From positions 29,153 through 35,049 of the forward strand of contig DFRY01000032.1 in the NCBI GenBank assembly GCA_002378845.1: 5,897 bases of DNA, given 5' to 3'. Shown piece after piece: positions 3,891-5,897 of the stretch. A model generated the notes under the pieces. It was given only the letters and a program-made list of their open reading frames with translations, was not told the DNA's origin and searched no databases. How positions within the stretch are numbered: the stretch's first letter is position 1; every line of letters starts with the position of its first letter. This stretch comes from Ruminococcaceae bacterium UBA3451. GTDB taxonomy: Bacteria; Bacillota; Clostridia; Oscillospirales; Acutalibacteraceae. The translations under genes were made by a program, and so were the position numbers.

Positions 3891-5561
3891 ATGAAAATAA
3901 CCAATTTAAAACTTGGACAAATTTTGATAAACTCCGGGGTACTGACCGAAGCCCAGCTGGAACAGGCCCTTGCGCGCCAGAAGGGCTCGAACAAGCGCCT
4001 TGGCCAGATTTTGGTCGACAATCACTTCCTAACGGAAATGCAGATTATCCGTTCGCTGGAAAAGCAGCTTTCTATTTCCTATGCTGACCTTTCCGCCGTC
4101 AGCATTGACCCGACGCTTTCCGCACTGGTTCCTGAAGAACTGGCGCGTTCCAACCTGATTGTTCCCGTAAAGCGGGAGGGCAGCGTGTTGACTGTTGCAA
4201 CCGCAGACCCGTTGGATTATAACGGGATCAACGACATTGGTATTTATACCAGATTAAAAATAAACCCGGTTATCGCGGAGCACAACAAAATTGAAACGAA
4301 AATTCGCGAGCTTTACACCACGCAAAAAGCTTTCGCCGCGGCAAAAGAGCTTTCCACCATGCAGCAGGAAACCCCTGCCGAAACGGCACAAGGTACGTCG
4401 GAGCAGCCGATCATCCGGTTTGTAAACAACATGATTGAGCAGGCGGTTTTGCTGAAAGCAAGCGATATTCATATTGAACCGCAGGAAAAATCCATGCGCA
4501 TCCGGTTCCGTGTGGACGGCCGGCTGAGCCTTTACATGGAAACCAGCGCGGAACTGATTCCTTCCGTGGTGTCGCGCATTAAATTCATCGGCGGCATGAA
4601 CATCGCCGAAAAGCGCACCCCGCAGGACGGCCGCATCAATTATAAAATCGGCGACCGGGAAATCGACATGCGTATTTCCGTACTGCCCTGCGTTTACGGC
4701 GAAAAAGTGGTGATCCGTATTACCACCGCGCTCAGCTTTTCGCTGGTGAAGGAAGAAATCGGCTTTTTGCCCGCGAACCTGCAAAAGTTTAATGAACTGC
4801 TCCGCAATAACCACGGTATTATTCTGCTGGTCGGCCCGACCGGAAGCGGAAAATCCACCACGCTTTACACCGCGCTGAAAGAAATTATGCGCGAGGACAT
4901 TAATATTGTTACCGTCGAAAACCCGGTGGAAATGATCATTCCAAACATTACACAGGTAGACATCAACGCAAAGGCAGGCCTCAGCTTTCCCAACGTTCTG
5001 CGTTCCATTCTGCGGCAGGATCCCGATGTGGTAATGATTGGTGAAATACGAGACACCGAAACCGCGCAAATCGCCACCAGCGTTGCCATTACCGGTCATC
5101 TGGTGCTTTCCACCCTGCACACCTACGACGCGCCGAGCTCCATCATTCGCCTGATGGACATGGGAGTGGAACCGTACATGGTGTCGTCCTCCATGCTTGG
5201 GGTCATTGCGCAGCGGCTTGTGCGCACGCTTTGCCCGCATTGCAAAGAGGAATATTGGGCGAGCGACGACGACCTGCAGTTGCTCGGCCTGCAAAAAGGT
5301 ACTCGTCAGAAGCTTTACCGCGCAAAGGGCTGCAGCTTCTGTGCACAGAAAGGCTACCGCGGCCGAACCGCAATTCACGAAATTATGCAGGTCACGCCTG
5401 CTATTAAACATTGCATTAATTTGGGAAAAAGCGTGGATGATATTCGCGAAATTGCCATTCGGGAAGGTATGATTACCCTGGACAAAAATATCCGGCAGAT
5501 TGTAATGGAGGGCAAAACCTCCGTGGAAGAAATGGTCGATATTTACAGCCTGCAAATGTAA
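3891..5561 (+). CDS. pilB: Type IV pilus extension ATPase PilB
   Basis: 556 residues, normal length for the GspE/PilB secretion ATPase family. It is a cytoplasmic hexamer that hydrolyses ATP to drive pilin addition at the inner-membrane platform. N-terminal domain: two 24-residue LGxxL...Q motifs at 7-30 and 36-59 separated by five residues, the layout of the c-di-GMP-binding MshEN domain. The ATPase core has SDIHIEP (191-197), Walker A GPTGSGKS (315-322), an Asp box VENPVE (342-347, with Asn where Asp is usual), Walker B around VVMIGEIRD (380-388, catalytic Glu385) and a His box TGHLVLSTLHT (401-411). A tetracysteine zinc site, CPHC (448-451) and CSFC (481-484), distinguishes PilB/GspE from PilT. 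The gene begins 18 bp after pilD and is followed 12 bp later by pilT, so both motors are co-transcribed. Identity is very secure. Confidence 0.97.
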   Translation: MKITNLKLGQILINSGVLTEAQLEQALARQKGSNKRLGQILVDNHFLTEMQIIRSLEKQLSISYADLSAVSIDPTLSALVPEELARSNLIVPVKREGSVLTVATADPLDYNGINDIGIYTRLKINPVIAEHNKIETKIRELYTTQKAFAAAKELSTMQQETPAETAQGTSEQPIIRFVNNMIEQAVLLKASDIHIEPQEKSMRIRFRVDGRLSLYMETSAELIPSVVSRIKFIGGMNIAEKRTPQDGRINYKIGDREIDMRISVLPCVYGEKVVIRITTALSFSLVKEEIGFLPANLQKFNELLRNNHGIILLVGPTGSGKSTTLYTALKEIMREDINIVTVENPVEMIIPNITQVDINAKAGLSFPNVLRSILRQDPDVVMIGEIRDTETAQIATSVAITGHLVLSTLHTYDAPSSIIRLMDMGVEPYMVSSSMLGVIAQRLVRTLCPHCKEEYWASDDDLQLLGLQKGTRQKLYRAKGCSFCAQKGYRGRTAIHEIMQVTPAIKHCINLGKSVDDIREIAIREGMITLDKNIRQIVMEGKTSVEEMVDIYSLQM

Positions 5562-5573
5562 AGGATGTGCGCT

Positions 5574-5897
5574 ATGGACTTTTTACAGTTAGTGAAAAGC
5601 GGCGTGGAAAGCCGCGCTTCCGACATACACCTGGCTTCAAACAACAGGCCGGCGTTTCGCATTAACGGTTCCATGCGGTTTTTAAACCTTCCTTCCCTCA
5701 CGGCGGAGGAGGTGGATGAAATGATCGCCCAGTGCCTGCCCCGCGAGAAGTACGAAGAATTCCTCGTGACCGGAGACATGGACTCCTCCGCGGAAATTGC
5801 CGGGTGCGGGCGTTTTCGTGTAAACGCCTTCCGTCAGGTACGGGGCGTTACTTTGGTGCTCCGTATTATCAACGCGGCCACCCCGGAAATTTCACAG
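5574..5897 (+). CDS. pilT: Retraction ATPase PilT, N-terminal part (runs off window)
   Basis: 108 codons are visible, starting at ATG 5574 with AAAGGAT at 5560-5566 about seven bases upstream; the nearer ATG at 5565 lies inside that site. The peptide begins MDFLQLVKSGVESRASDIHL and continues with RPAFRINGSM, then GCGRFRVNAFRQ and TLVLRII. SDIHL, the proline-arginine-glycine pattern and GRFRVN.F.Q are hallmarks of the PilT N-terminal PAS-like domain. PilT hexamers depolymerise the pilus, powering twitching, adhesion or DNA uptake. The start right at the SDIHL domain, without the MshEN extension of PilB, supports PilT rather than a second PilB. Walker motifs lie beyond the window, so an intact ATPase cannot be confirmed here. 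Confidence 0.92.
   Translation, partial: MDFLQLVKSGVESRASDIHLASNNRPAFRINGSMRFLNLPSLTAEEVDEMIAQCLPREKYEEFLVTGDMDSSAEIAGCGRFRVNAFRQVRGVTLVLRIINAATPEISQ

Noticed and set aside
3542..4087. 181-codon plus-strand open frame overlapping the end of pilD and the start of pilB
   Set aside because: Both overlapped genes are secure, and the frame translates into low-complexity Arg/Pro/Gly-rich sequence with no family resemblance.
4254..5555. 433-codon open frame on the minus strand opposite pilB
   Set aside because: It is in exact codon register with pilB, so its stops can only arise from pilB TTA, CTA or TCA codons, which are rare there; it ends precisely at a pilB TTA (Leu122). The protein has no recognisable domain, and pilB itself is unmistakable.
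1..5897. tRNA, rRNA, CRISPR array, insertion sequence or prophage elements
   Set aside because: No cloverleaf, repeat-spacer pattern, transposase fragment, terminal repeats or phage genes were seen; apart from the unidentified divergent start at 1-33, the window is a T4P locus.

Overview
The window is the 5' part of a type IV pilus (T4P) locus, probably from a Gram-positive clostridium (Clostridia, possibly an Oscillospiraceae-like lineage). Reasons: AAGGAGG-type ribosome binding sites, vegetative TTGACA/TATAAT-type promoters, a fused PilM-PilN protein like the PilMN of Clostridioides difficile, a short prepilin peptidase, and no sign of the outer-membrane secretin module (PilP/PilQ). Coding GC is near 50%, so this is not a low-GC Clostridium. 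The genus is inference; the T4P identity is clear from the proteins.

Layout. At 1-33 on the minus strand is the first 11 codons of a divergent gene with its own promoter (61-89). Positions 90-360 are an AT-rich divergent control region carrying a near-perfect plus-strand promoter with an A/T-rich upstream tract and several palindromes. A major-pilin-like gene (361-795) follows, closed by a strong intrinsic terminator (825-852). A second, extended -10 promoter (887-915) then drives a tightly packed machinery operon: pilM-pilN fusion (960-2588), pilO (2575-3138), pilD (3135-3872), pilB (3891-5561) and the N-terminal part of pilT (5574 to the window end, incomplete).

How the parts work together. 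The pilin is made as a class III signal-peptide precursor; the PilD-type peptidase cleaves it after Gly12. PilB is the hexameric extension ATPase and PilT the retraction ATPase. The PilM/N fusion and PilO form the inner-membrane alignment complex linking the motors to the growing pilus. The polytopic platform protein PilC is not in the window and would be expected downstream of pilT, possibly with minor pilins. Separate promoters plus the terminator let the abundant pilin be made in excess over the machinery.

The window is mostly a recognisable system rather than a new one. The points that deserve a second look are the PilM-PilN fusion with a degenerate PilM nucleotide motif, the tandem c-di-GMP-binding (MshEN) motif in PilB, the peptidase lacking its Cys4 domain, the AT-rich distal half of the pilin gene, and the dense palindromes around the pilin promoter.
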